Positions 15,661 to 24,348 of a stretch of 64,000 bases of DNA are shown piece by piece. Every line of letters begins with the position of its first letter. Within the stretch, counting starts at the first letter, position 1. Made by a program: the position numbers and the translations under genes. The notes beneath the pieces were generated by a model. That model was not told the origin of the DNA and ran no database searches. It saw only the letters and a program-made list of their open reading frames with translations. Source of the stretch: Arthrobacter sp. Bi83 (GTDB taxonomy: Bacteria; Actinomycetota; Actinomycetes; Actinomycetales; Micrococcaceae); contig NZ_CAKKLY010000001.1 in assembly GCF_918698095.1 (NCBI RefSeq), positions 248,001-312,000 on the forward strand. Direction: 5' to 3'.

Positions 15661-17636
15661 TGGATGTCCTGCAGTTTCTTTGCTTCTTCGGAGGATTTGA
15701 GCTGCCACGGGACACTGGCCACCATGACGCCGGGTTCAAAGTGGAGCCTGGTCTTGATCCGCAGGGCAGTCTGGTTGTGGACCAGCTGCTCCCACCATTT
15801 GCCCACCACATACTCGGGGATGTACACGACGATGAGGTCGCGGGGCGAGTCCCTTCGCATGCTCTTGATGTAGTCCATGATGGGCGTGATGGTCTCGCGA
15901 TAGGGGCTCGCGAGCACGGTCAGCGGCACCGGGATTTCGAGCTTTTCCCAGTCGGCAAGCGTGTGCGCGGTTTCCTCGGCGTTGATGTCCACCGTGATCG
16001 CATCCAGCCGGGACGGACGCGAGGCACGGGCATAGGCCAGGGCCCGCAGAACGGGCTTGCGGACGTGGGACACGAGCAGCACGGCGTGGACCCGCGTGGG
16101 CAGTGCTCGCGGTGAGGAGTCCTCGTCCACGGCCAGTTCCTTCGCCACGTTGTCGTAATGGGCGCGGATGCTCCACATGATGAGGAACAGGACAAACATG
16201 GCCAGCAGGGCAATCCATGCGCCCTGTTCGAACTTGGTGATGAGCACGATCACCAGCACGAGGGCCGTCATGCCGAAGCCGATCATGTTGATGGTGCGGG
16301 ACTTGATCATGCGGCGCCGCAGTGCCTTGTCCTTGGCCAGTTTCAACTCGCGGCCCCAGTGCCGGACCATGCCGATCTGGCTGGCTGTGAAGGATATGAA
16401 GACGCCGACGATGTAGAGCTGGATGAGCTTGGTGACGTCCGCGTTGAAGGCGAGGATCAGCACGAGCGCGCCGGCGGCCAGCGCGAGGACGCCGTTGCTG
16501 AACGCCAGCCTGTCGCCGCGGGTGCGGAGCTGGCGGGGAAGGTAGCCGTCCTGGGCCAGGATGGATCCCAGGACCGGAAAGCCGTTGAAGGCCGTGTTGG
16601 AGGCAAAGACGAGGATGACGCCGGTGGCGGCCACCACGATGTAGAACGGGATCGAGCCGGCCCCGAAAATGGTCTGCGCAATCTGGCTGATGGCCGGGTT
16701 CTGGATGTAGTCCTCCGGCAGCGGCTTGCCGTTCAGCAGGAATTCCTTGGCCGGGTCCAGAACAATGTGGACCTTCGTGGCGTTGGCAAGATAGATGATG
16801 CCCGCCAGCATGGCCGAACCGATGACTCCGAGCAGCAGCAGCGTGGTGGCCGCGTTCTTGCTCTTGGGCTTTTGGAAGTTCGGCACGCCGTTACTGATGG
16901 CTTCCACGCCGGTCAGGGCTGCAGCTCCGGAGGAAAATGCACGCAGCAGCAGGAAGGCCCCGGCCAGGCCGACGAGGCCCTGGTCGAAACCGGGGTCCGG
17001 AACAATCGTGAACGCCGCCGACGGCGCCTGGCGCAGCTGCCCTGTGACAGCCTGGAAGACCCCGACGATGGTCATGCCCAGGATTGATGCCATGAAGATA
17101 TAGGTGGGGACTGCAAAAACGCTGCCCGCTTCCTTGATGCCGCGCAGGTTCACGAGCGCCAGCACCACCACACCGATGGTCGCGATCATGGCCTGCTGGC
17201 CGTGGAGCGAGGGTATCGCCGTGGTGAGGTACGCGGCCGCTGACGACATTGACACGGCCACGGTCAGCACGTAGTCAACGAGCAGGGCAGAGGCAACGGT
17301 CAGCCCGGCATACTTTCCCAGGTTCACGTTGGCGATCTCGTAGTCGCCGCCGCCGGAGGGGTAGGCGTGCACGTTCTGCCGGTAGGACGCCACGACCGTC
17401 AGGAGCACCACCATGACGGCCAGGCCAACCAGCGGGGACAGCGCCACCGCGCTTACGCCCGCCAGGGCCAGGGTGAGCAGGATTTCGTCCGGCGCATAGG
17501 CAACCGACGATAACGCGTCCGAGGCGAAGATGGGGAGCGCGATCCGCTTCGGCAGGAGCGTGTGGGCCAGCCGGTCGTTCCGGAAGGGCCTCCCCACCAG
17601 CACCCGCTTCACGGCATTCAGAATTGTCAGCACCAC
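15657..17636 (-). CDS. KimA-like potassium importer (APC superfamily)
   Basis: 659 aa. The N-terminus (LVGRPFRNDRLAH, then ASDALSSVAYAPDEIL) matches the start of B. subtilis KimA, a proton-coupled potassium importer. Twelve or so membrane helices run to about residue 480, followed by a cytoplasmic universal-stress-like domain (about 500-640), the same layout as KimA. Older annotations call such proteins amino-acid permeases. It starts with GTG at 17636 (another GTG follows at 17633) with no ribosome site, so the transcript may be leaderless. It is divergent from two TrkA-type genes, which supports potassium transport. Substrate assigned by homology and context. Confidence 0.8.
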   Translation of the reverse strand: MVLTILNAVKRVLVGRPFRNDRLAHTLLPKRIALPIFASDALSSVAYAPDEILLTLALAGVSAVALSPLVGLAVMVVLLTVVASYRQNVHAYPSGGGDYEIANVNLGKYAGLTVASALLVDYVLTVAVSMSSAAAYLTTAIPSLHGQQAMIATIGVVVLALVNLRGIKEAGSVFAVPTYIFMASILGMTIVGVFQAVTGQLRQAPSAAFTIVPDPGFDQGLVGLAGAFLLLRAFSSGAAALTGVEAISNGVPNFQKPKSKNAATTLLLLGVIGSAMLAGIIYLANATKVHIVLDPAKEFLLNGKPLPEDYIQNPAISQIAQTIFGAGSIPFYIVVAATGVILVFASNTAFNGFPVLGSILAQDGYLPRQLRTRGDRLAFSNGVLALAAGALVLILAFNADVTKLIQLYIVGVFISFTASQIGMVRHWGRELKLAKDKALRRRMIKSRTINMIGFGMTALVLVIVLITKFEQGAWIALLAMFVLFLIMWSIRAHYDNVAKELAVDEDSSPRALPTRVHAVLLVSHVRKPVLRALAYARASRPSRLDAITVDINAEETAHTLADWEKLEIPVPLTVLASPYRETITPIMDYIKSMRRDSPRDLIVVYIPEYVVGKWWEQLVHNQTALRIKTRLHFEPGVMVASVPWQLKSSEEAKKLQDIQ

Positions 17637-17727
17637 ACAAAGTTAGTCTGATTCGCACGCGATGTCATGGCGGGATTCCGGCGGTAGAGTCTTACGGAGC
17701 AGTCGGCGAGAAGTTGAGGAGACACGG

Positions 17728-18399
17728 GTGGCGCACTTCGTGATCATGGGTTGTGGGCGCGTGGGGGCTACCTTGGCGCACACGCTGGAGGACGCAGGCC
17801 ATTCAGTGGCCATTATCGACCAGGATGACAGGGCCTTCCGCCGGCTCCGTTCGGGCTTCACCGGCAGGAAAGTCACCGGCGTCGGATTCGACCGGGACAC
17901 GCTGAAGCAGGCCGGAGTTGCCGAGGCGTACGCTTTCGCAGCGGTCTCCAGCGGTGACAACTCCAACATCCTTGCCACCCGCGTGGCACGCGAGACCTTC
18001 CATGTGCCTCATGTGGTTGCCAGGATCTATGACCCGGGCCGGGCCGAAATCTACCAGCGGCTTGGCATCCCCACGGTGGCCGCCGTGCGCTGGAGCGCGG
18101 ACCAGGTCCTGCGCCGGATCCTGCCGGAACAGCACCTCGCCGGCGACTTCCGCGAACCGTCCGGCAGGCTCGTCCTGGCCGAAATCGACCTCGATCCTGG
18201 CTGGATCGGCCATGCCGTGTCCGCCATCGAAAAGGCCGCCGATATGCGCATCGCGTACCTGACGCGGTTCGGCGAAGGGATGCTTCCCTCTCCGGGCACC
18301 TCGTACCAGGACGGCGATACGGTCCACGCCATGCTGCGCCTGGACCGCAGCGCCGAAGTAGCCCATATTCTGGCCAAAGCACCCGCCAAGGAGTCTTAA
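17728..18399 (+). CDS. TrkA-type potassium uptake regulator (RCK domain), CeoB-like
   Basis: 223 aa with a Rossmann NAD-binding RCK_N domain (IMGCGRVGATLAHTLEDAG, acidic residues closing the second strand at AIIDQD) and an RCK_C domain from about residue 135. Such subunits bind nucleotides and gate potassium channels or carriers. The GTG at 17728 has AGGAG six bases upstream; the frame's 22 upstream codons were dropped. It is followed with no gap by a second TrkA gene and is divergent from the KimA-like importer. This order corresponds to Rv2690c-Rv2692 (ceoB, ceoC) of M. tuberculosis. Confidence 0.9.
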   Translation: MAHFVIMGCGRVGATLAHTLEDAGHSVAIIDQDDRAFRRLRSGFTGRKVTGVGFDRDTLKQAGVAEAYAFAAVSSGDNSNILATRVARETFHVPHVVARIYDPGRAEIYQRLGIPTVAAVRWSADQVLRRILPEQHLAGDFREPSGRLVLAEIDLDPGWIGHAVSAIEKAADMRIAYLTRFGEGMLPSPGTSYQDGDTVHAMLRLDRSAEVAHILAKAPAKES

Positions 18400-19182
18400 G
18401 TGAAAGTCGTCATCGTCGGAGCCGGAAGCGTCGGTTCCTCGATCGCCCGTGAGCTGCTGGCCCACAAGCACGAGATTCTGCTGATCGATCTCAAGCCGGA
18501 AGTCATTGGCCGGAGCGGGCTGCGGGGAGCGCATTGGCTGGTCGGCGACGCCTGCGAACTGAGCACCCTGCAGGACGCGAAGCTCGACGACGCTGACGTG
18601 GTGGTCTCGGCCACCGGTGATGACAAGGTCAACCTCGTCGTGTCGCTGCTGGCCAAGACCGAATTCGGCGTCGGCCGCACGGTCGGGCGGGTCAACAACC
18701 CGAAGAATGACTGGATGTTCAATGATTCCTGGGGCGTCGACGTCGCGGTTAACACGCCGCAGCTCATGACGGCGCTGGTCGAGGAAGCGGTGGAGATCGG
18801 TGACCTCGTCCGCCTGCTCACGCTGCAGACCGGCGTTTCGTCCCTCGTGGAGTTCACGGTGCCGCACGACTCGCACGCCATCGGGCTCACCGTGGGTGAC
18901 ATTGACTGGCCGGAGGACTCAACGCTCGTGGCCATCCTCCGCGACCAGGCACCTATTACGCCCAGCCGGGACGACGTCATTGACGGCGGCGACGAGCTGT
19001 TCTTCGTCACCACGATTGCCGCGGAAGACCAGTTGCGTGAACTGCTCTCGCCTGGATCACGCGACGAGCCGAACCATGCCGACGAGCCGGAAACGGCAGA
19101 GTCAGCCGACGTTCCCGCCGGGGCGGCCGTCCAGCGGACGGGGCTGGATCAGTCGGTAGAGGACGACGGCTTCGACGGCTGA
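18400..19182 (+). CDS. TrkA-type potassium uptake regulator (RCK domain), CeoC-like
   Basis: 260 aa with the Rossmann motif VIVGAGSVGSSIARELL at the N-terminus, LLIDLK closing the second strand, and an RCK_C domain around 135-215. The last 45 residues are an acidic tail (ADEPETAESADVP). The GTG start lies immediately after the previous gene's stop, with AAGGAG in front. Its 3' end overlaps the convergent DUF3159 gene by 34 bp. Probably forms a hetero-octameric ring with the preceding subunit to gate a potassium transporter. Confidence 0.9.
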   Translation: MKVVIVGAGSVGSSIARELLAHKHEILLIDLKPEVIGRSGLRGAHWLVGDACELSTLQDAKLDDADVVVSATGDDKVNLVVSLLAKTEFGVGRTVGRVNNPKNDWMFNDSWGVDVAVNTPQLMTALVEEAVEIGDLVRLLTLQTGVSSLVEFTVPHDSHAIGLTVGDIDWPEDSTLVAILRDQAPITPSRDDVIDGGDELFFVTTIAAEDQLRELLSPGSRDEPNHADEPETAESADVPAGAAVQRTGLDQSVEDDGFDG

Positions 19183-19907
19183 GTCCCGGGCACGGTGGCC
19201 GGCCTGGTGATCAGCCAGGCCAGCCACACGCCCAGGATGTACAGCGGCGCCCCCATGATGAGCCTCGTGGTAGCCAGCGCCGCGAGACCGTCCTGGCCCA
19301 TGAGGTACAGCGGCACCTGCACCAGAAGGCGAAGCGCCAGCACCCCGACGATGATCCACGTGCCCAGCCGGTAGGCGCGTACCCGTGCCGGGCTTTGACG
19401 CCAGTCAAGGCCTTCGTTTCTGATGAAGCCGAAGAGCAGCCCGGCAATGGGCCACCTGACGGCGATCGAGATGACCATCGCGAGGATGTACGCCGCGTTG
19501 GTCAGGAATCCGGGAAGGTAGAAATCCTCCGCCTTGCCGGTGCTGTTGGCAAGCCAGGCGGATATGCCGACGCCGACGACTCCGGCCAGGGCCTGGGTCA
19601 GCGGGCGGCGTTGGACGAGCCGCACCACGGTAAACACAGTGGCAGCAGCGAGGGCTGCAATGAGCGAGGGCGTCAAAGCAGCCGTGAGCGTGAAGCTGAT
19701 AAGGAACACCAGGCCAGGAAGAATGCTCTCTGCGATCCCCTGGTAGCCGCCGGCGCTCTTCAGGACGTCAATGCGGCCATCATCCGTGCGGTGCAAACCT
19801 GCCTTGGATGCGTAGCCCTCGGCAAGTCCCGCAAGGCCCGGAGCGTCCGGCACGGACTTGGGTTCCGGCCGTTCGGTTCCCGGTTCAGGGTTTTCAGGCG
19901 ATGTCAT
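19149..19907 (-). CDS. DUF3159 integral membrane protein
   Basis: 252 aa. After a Pro/Glu-rich cytoplasmic arm (1-40) come about six membrane helices between 60 and 235. The sequence DGRIDVLKSAGGYQGIAES near residue 45 and the order of genes match Rv2693c and its DUF3159 relatives. The function is unknown. The ATG at 19907 has AGGAG and overlaps the stop of the OB-fold gene (ATGA). The 3' end overlaps the trkA-like gene on the other strand. Confidence 0.85.
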   Translation of the reverse strand: MTSPENPEPGTERPEPKSVPDAPGLAGLAEGYASKAGLHRTDDGRIDVLKSAGGYQGIAESILPGLVFLISFTLTAALTPSLIAALAAATVFTVVRLVQRRPLTQALAGVVGVGISAWLANSTGKAEDFYLPGFLTNAAYILAMVISIAVRWPIAGLLFGFIRNEGLDWRQSPARVRAYRLGTWIIVGVLALRLLVQVPLYLMGQDGLAALATTRLIMGAPLYILGVWLAWLITRPATVPGTQPSKPSSSTD

Positions 19908-20344
19908 TGGTTCTCCTGGCGGGACAATATCTCGTAGCGGGGATTGAACATGGTTGGCACACCGTCCCGCACGGTCAGCATGCCCTCCAGCCGGACTTCC
20001 GTCCCGGCGTCGATGCCGGGAACCCGGCGGCGCCCCAGCCAAATGACCCGCAGCCGGCCGCGCTGGGTCATTGACAGCCGGTTCCTGCCCGTGCCCGCCG
20101 ACGGCGCCGCAGAGGATTCCGCCGGCAGTGCCGGGACCGCCGTTGCCGTGGACGGTGAAATTCGCGCCCGCGTCGCCCCGGCAGGAATGTCGTGGTCTGT
20201 CACCATGACGGTGAATGCCGCCACCTGGGTGGCGGGCACATAGGTCACCGATTCGATGAATCCGTGACACAGCACGTGGCCCCGCTCCGGCAGCCCCCTG
20301 ATGGGCACCGGCTCGACCTGCGGGTGGCTGCCGGCATCAACCAA
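19904..20344 (-). CDS. OB-fold nucleic-acid-binding protein (Rv2694c-like)
   Basis: 146 aa, basic, with an OB-fold pattern: GFIESVTYVPATQVAAFTVMVTD, then RLRVIWLGRRRVPGIDAGTEVRLEG, ending NPRYEIL. Its place between DUF3710 and DUF3159 genes corresponds to Rv2694c. A TTG at 20344 is the likely start; it overlaps the upstream stop (20339-20337) and has GGAG about ten bases before it. Coupled at both ends to its neighbours. Role unknown. Confidence 0.75.
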   Translation of the reverse strand: MVDAGSHPQVEPVPIRGLPERGHVLCHGFIESVTYVPATQVAAFTVMVTDHDIPAGATRARISPSTATAVPALPAESSAAPSAGTGRNRLSMTQRGRLRVIWLGRRRVPGIDAGTEVRLEGMLTVRDGVPTMFNPRYEILSRQENQ

Positions 20345-21056
20345 TCTGGGTGATCTCCGGACCGCGCTCAGGCTGCTGGAACTCCGGGGCCCCGGGAGGC
20401 ACGGATCCCGTGGCGTCCTTGGGCAGACGCAGCTGCAGGAGATCCCGTGGGGGCATGGGGTTGTCGCCGCGGATCACCACAATCTTGCGGAAAAGCTCCT
20501 CGAGACCGGCCGCGGCGTCGCGGTTCAGTGCCGCTTCGCCGCCGAACACGCCGCGGAGGAACCAGCGCGGACCGTCAACGCCGATAAAGCGGGCAACGCG
20601 GTATCCCTGGCTGCCGTCGCTGATGCCAGAGGGGAGCTTGGCCACGAGCTCCGTGCCGAAGCCGCCCTGGATCTCTTCCACCTGGCCGCCCTGGCCGCCC
20701 ACCGACTGGCCGATCTGCTCGCGGATCTCGTCCCACAGGCCTTCGGAACGCGGTGCGGCGAAGGCCTGCAACTGCAGGCTCGACCCCTCCAGGTCCATGG
20801 TTACTGCCACCACCCGCTGGGTGGCCTCCTCGACCTCAAGCCGCAGCTGTAGCCCGTCCCGGGGTGCAATGAGCAGGGCACCCAGATCCACATAGCCGTC
20901 CCTGTTGCTGATCTCTGAGACATCGAAGGGGCCGGTGGCGCTGCGTCCGGATGTTTCCGTGGCGTCGTCAGCGGCATCGGCGGCGTTGCCCTCGCGGACT
21001 TCCGCCGGCTCTGTGGCCTCTTCCTTCTTGGCTTTCCTGCCACGCCCAAAAACCAT
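20337..21056 (-). CDS. DUF3710 protein
   Basis: 239 aa. A basic start (MVFGRGRKAKKE) and an acidic low-complexity stretch to residue 40 precede the conserved domain (YVDLGALLIAPRDGLQLRLEV, later GPRWFLRGVFGG and DNPMPPRDLLQLRLP). This matches the DUF3710 family (Rv2696c). No catalytic motif is visible. The ATG at 21056 has AAGGAG. First gene of the coupled run 21056-19149 (DUF3710, OB-fold, DUF3159). The gap to dut is 146 bp. Confidence 0.88.
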   Translation of the reverse strand: MVFGRGRKAKKEEATEPAEVREGNAADAADDATETSGRSATGPFDVSEISNRDGYVDLGALLIAPRDGLQLRLEVEEATQRVVAVTMDLEGSSLQLQAFAAPRSEGLWDEIREQIGQSVGGQGGQVEEIQGGFGTELVAKLPSGISDGSQGYRVARFIGVDGPRWFLRGVFGGEAALNRDAAAGLEELFRKIVVIRGDNPMPPRDLLQLRLPKDATGSVPPGAPEFQQPERGPEITQIG

Positions 21057-21202
21057 GGGGTTGTCTCCTTAGTTGTGATCTTGTCGCGCCGGCCGCGCGG
21101 GCGCCGCATCTTGTCTTCGCTGACCGCCGGGCGCGCTGTCCGGGAGGCTTCGCCCGCCGGAAACGCTCAGGGTTTCCGGCGTGGGCCGTTTCCGCTGCGG
21201 AA

Positions 21203-21763
21203 CTAGGCGCCAGGAACGGCGAAGCCGCCCGTGGAGCCGAAGCCTCCGGCACCGCGGACAGAGTCGCTCAACTCCCCCACGGCAACGAACTGCGCGTACT
21301 CCACACGCTGGATGACCATCTGTGCAATTCTATCGCCGCGCCGGAGTTCTATGGCCTTGTCCTTGTCCGTGTTCAGCAGCGTCACCGCGATTTCACCGCG
21401 GTAGCCCGCATCGACAGTTCCCGGCGCGTTGACCACCGTCAGCCCGTGTTTCGTGGCAAGGCCAGAGCGCGGGTGGATCAGTGCCACAAAGCCGTCCGGC
21501 AGGGCGATCGACACCCCGGTGGGCACCAGGCGCCGCTCCCCCGGTTCCAGGACCACATCCTCGCGGGCGCGCAGGTCTGCCCCGGCGTCACCGGGGTGGG
21601 CGTAGGACGGCGCCGCCAGGCCGGCGTCGAGCATTTTCAGTTGAACCTGCACAGTTGGGGCTCCATATTCTGCTGCGGGCGGCGCTTCCGCTGTTGCGGG
21701 TGACGCAGCTCCAGGTGCCGCATGCCGCAGCGGAGGCGTAATGGCTGTTATTTCGTCAGTCAC
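21203..21763 (-). CDS. dut: deoxyuridine 5'-triphosphate nucleotidohydrolase
   Basis: 186 aa. It hydrolyses dUTP to dUMP, keeping uracil out of DNA. All five trimeric dUTPase motifs are seen: PGDAGADL (57-64), HPRSGLA (97-103), VNAPGTVDAGYRGEI (111-125, catalytic Asp118 and Tyr121), RGDRIAQ and the C-terminal GAGGFGSTGG. The 37-residue Ala/Pro-rich N-terminal extension is unusual for the family (usual length about 150). The GTG at 21763 was used. A TAGAGT box eight bases upstream suggests a leaderless or near-leaderless transcript. Confidence 0.95.
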   Translation of the reverse strand: MTDEITAITPPLRHAAPGAASPATAEAPPAAEYGAPTVQVQLKMLDAGLAAPSYAHPGDAGADLRAREDVVLEPGERRLVPTGVSIALPDGFVALIHPRSGLATKHGLTVVNAPGTVDAGYRGEIAVTLLNTDKDKAIELRRGDRIAQMVIQRVEYAQFVAVGELSDSVRGAGGFGSTGGFAVPGA

Positions 21764-21771
21764 AGTTCCTC

Positions 21772-21777
21772 ACTCTA
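21772..21777 (-). promoter_or_regulatory. -10 box of dut (TAGAGT)
   Basis: TAGAGT lies eight bases before the GTG of dut on the minus strand, fitting a start of transcription at or next to the start codon. Confidence 0.4.
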
Positions 21778-21872
21778 TCGCCCGGGGGCGCCATAGTCCT
21801 ACCGGCCCGGCGCCCTGGCGGGACCGAACCGGCCGGGATGAAATGGCACGGCAAAGATGGAAAGCTGGGTGC

Positions 21873-22361
21873 ATGCCCGAATCAAGCGCAGCCGTGCCTG
21901 CACACCACCAGCCTTCACAGGATGACACCGTACTTTTCACCGAAAAGCTGTGGCCGGGAGCCTGGATCTGGCTGGTCGCTGCGGGCTTGGCCAGCGCCGG
22001 CATTCTGGTGTTCGCCCCCATCAGCATGACCGCGGGAATCACGGCGGCCGTAGTCCTGTTCGCCGTCGAGACGGCCCTGCTGGTACTATCCACGCCTGCG
22101 CTGACAGTGACGGCCCGGACGCTTCAGGTGGGCCGGGCCAGCATTGAACGCGGGCTCACCGGACCTGCGGAGGCGTTCCGCGGCAAGGAAGCCACTGCCG
22201 AACGCGGCACGCGCCTCAACGGCCTCGCTTACCTGTGCATCCGCGGCTGGATAGATCCGGTGGTCCGGATTGAAATCAACGACACCTCGGATCCCACCCC
22301 GTACTGGCTGACCTCCACCCGCCGCCCGGATGAACTGGTGGCAGCACTCAACGCAAGGTAG
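21873..22361 (+). CDS. DUF3093 membrane protein
   Basis: 162 aa with two adjacent membrane helices (about 28-75), followed by a soluble domain with TARTLQVGRASIERGLTGPAEAF and the conserved ending DPTPYWLTSTRRPDELV typical of DUF3093 (Rv2698). Divergent from dut, as in mycobacteria. The ATG at 21873 was chosen because its N-terminus leads directly into the first helix; the ribosome site is weak. Convergent with the DUF4193 gene. Function unknown. Confidence 0.85.
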   Translation: MPESSAAVPAHHQPSQDDTVLFTEKLWPGAWIWLVAAGLASAGILVFAPISMTAGITAAVVLFAVETALLVLSTPALTVTARTLQVGRASIERGLTGPAEAFRGKEATAERGTRLNGLAYLCIRGWIDPVVRIEINDTSDPTPYWLTSTRRPDELVAALNAR

Positions 22362-22372
22362 TTCGCCGGGCC

Positions 22373-22672
22373 TCAGCCTTCGCAGTCGCGGCAGTACAGG
22401 TGGCCGTCCTTTTCACGGGCGATCTGCGAACGGTGCCGGACCAGGAAGCATGAGGAACATGTGAATTCGTCGGCCTGGGCGGGCATGACGCGGACCAGCA
22501 GTTCCTCACCGGACAGGTCTGCCCCGGGCAGCTCATACCCCTCAGCGAGGTCGGTTTCGTCTTCTTCAACCACTGCCGTCGGTTTGTCGGCACGGCGGGT
22601 CTTCAGCTCCTCAATCGAGTCCTCGTTGAGGTCCTCTTCCGACTTCCTCGGCGCGTCATAGTCTGTCGCCAT
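22373..22672 (-). CDS. DUF4193 small zinc-ribbon protein
   Basis: 99 aa. An acidic N-terminal half (MATDYDAPRKSEEDLNEDS) precedes a compact C-terminal ribbon with four cysteines in two CxxC pairs (CSSC and CRDC), likely binding zinc. This matches DUF4193 (Rv2699c), found almost only in actinobacteria. The start at 22672 matches the family N-terminus. Convergent with the DUF3093 gene and divergent from sepH. Role unknown. Confidence 0.9.
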   Translation of the reverse strand: MATDYDAPRKSEEDLNEDSIEELKTRRADKPTAVVEEDETDLAEGYELPGADLSGEELLVRVMPAQADEFTCSSCFLVRHRSQIAREKDGHLYCRDCEG

Positions 22673-22952
22673 GGCCTGCTGCTCACACTCCGTTGACTCG
22701 GGTGGGTAATTCAACGTGCACAACGCCGGACGCCGCCAGTTTGTGCCCGGTCCGGGGCACATTTTTCCCTAAGCTGCAGGGAAAAGCCATACCTGCGCCC
22801 AAGCAGTCTTCAGCGGCTTCCCACCGCCGGCGGCAATGCGTCCCTGTGGCCGAAAGTCCCGGAATTTCGCGGCGCGCCCTTCGTCCTAACAGGAAAAGAC
22901 AGGCTTGGGTGGCAGAGTTTCGATTGATAGTAATGCCAGGGTGGAGGATTGT

Positions 22953-24341
22953 ATGCAGGATCTACGGCTTGTAGGCGTCCACGACGACGGGGAGCATCTC
23001 CTGTTGTGCGGCACCGGCGGCGAGATGTTCCAGCTGCCGATCAATGAAGCTTTACGGCTGGCGGCAAGCCGGCCTGCCGTGCGGGCATCGGCCGCGCCGG
23101 TTGTGGCCATGTCCCCGCGCGATATCCAGGCCAGGATCCGGAGCGGCTCAACGGCCGCCGAGGTTGCGGCTGCGTCCGGAATGCCGCTGGAAAAGGTTGA
23201 ACGGTACGAGGGACCGGTCTTGGCCGAACGCGAGTACGTAGCCCAGCAGGCCCGCAAAGTGGAGGTCGCGACTCCCGCTCCCGGCCACGACATCTACCGG
23301 GCGGCCTTCGGCGATCATCCGGCCACTTTGGCGGACATGGTGGCCCACCGCCTGACCGCCCACGGCATTGAGTCCTCCACGCTGGAATGGGATTCCTGGC
23401 GGCGCCCGGACGGAACCTGGACGGTCGTGGCGAGGTTCGATGCCCAGCCGGGCGGCCATTCCAGCATCGGCGAAGAGCCTCCGGCCATGTGGACGTTCAA
23501 TCCCTCCCGCAAGTCGCTGCAGAATGCCAACCGTTGGGCGCAGCAGCTCAGTGAGCTTGAACCCCTGGACGGTCCGGTTCCCGCACGCCGCCTGTCAGCG
23601 GTTTCAGACCGCCCCTTCGATTTTGAAACGGACGCCGAAACTGCCGCCCGGAACGGAGCAGAGCAGCAGAAGGAGGCCGACGGCCTGCTGGACATGCTGC
23701 GCTCCCGGAGGGGGCAGCGGCTTGGCTTGGATGAGAACAGCGACGACGCCCTGGCGCTCCTGCTGACCAACGGGGTCCCGGCGGCCCACCCGAGGCTGCC
23801 GGAAATTCCTCACGGATCCGGCGCGGATGCGGAAGAACCAGAACCGGAGGCCGCGGAAGCGGAATCATCCGATTCGCCGGCAGCCCAGTTTGGTCCGCTG
23901 ACCCGACGGCGTGACGGCCGGCCCTCCATGCTGTCCCGCCTCAGCCTCGCACCCCAGCACCAGGATTCAGCCGACGATTCCCTCAAGCTTCACGACGGCG
24001 TCAGCACTGATACGCGGGAAATCACCATCGTCCCGTCCCCTCTTCGCCCGGCCGGCACTGCGGGCAAGGAAGGTCCGGCCGCCCCGGCGGCCACGGACAA
24101 GCCAATGAACCCGCCGGCGGACAGTCCGGACCGACCTGCCGGCGGTAACGTCGGTCTTGACGAGCTGCTCGGCGGGGGAACCCCCCGGCGCCGGCTGGAC
24201 GCCGGCAGGTCCGCAACGGACCAGGGTTCATCCGCGCGTCCGGAACCGGACCGGGACGAACCTGAGCGCCAGCCGTCAAGGCCGAAGCGCTCCAGCGTGC
24301 CGAGCTGGGACGAAATAGTCTTCGGCACCAGGGGCGACTAG
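22953..24341 (+). CDS. sepH: septation protein SepH
   Basis: 462 aa. The N-terminal DUF3071 domain (about 1-170) starts with MQDLRLVGVHDDGEHLLL and contains a helix-turn-helix-like stretch (MSPRDIQARIRSGSTAAEVA), as in SepH of Streptomyces and mycobacteria, which binds FtsZ and promotes assembly of the division ring. The remaining 290 residues are disordered, Pro/Asp/Glu-rich, and end with a conserved basic-aromatic tail (SVPSWDEIVFGTR). GGAGGA precedes the ATG at 22953. It stands alone, convergent with tdk. Confidence 0.92.
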   Translation: MQDLRLVGVHDDGEHLLLCGTGGEMFQLPINEALRLAASRPAVRASAAPVVAMSPRDIQARIRSGSTAAEVAAASGMPLEKVERYEGPVLAEREYVAQQARKVEVATPAPGHDIYRAAFGDHPATLADMVAHRLTAHGIESSTLEWDSWRRPDGTWTVVARFDAQPGGHSSIGEEPPAMWTFNPSRKSLQNANRWAQQLSELEPLDGPVPARRLSAVSDRPFDFETDAETAARNGAEQQKEADGLLDMLRSRRGQRLGLDENSDDALALLLTNGVPAAHPRLPEIPHGSGADAEEPEPEAAEAESSDSPAAQFGPLTRRRDGRPSMLSRLSLAPQHQDSADDSLKLHDGVSTDTREITIVPSPLRPAGTAGKEGPAAPAATDKPMNPPADSPDRPAGGNVGLDELLGGGTPRRRLDAGRSATDQGSSARPEPDRDEPERQPSRPKRSSVPSWDEIVFGTRGD

Positions 24342-24348
24342 GTCGCGT

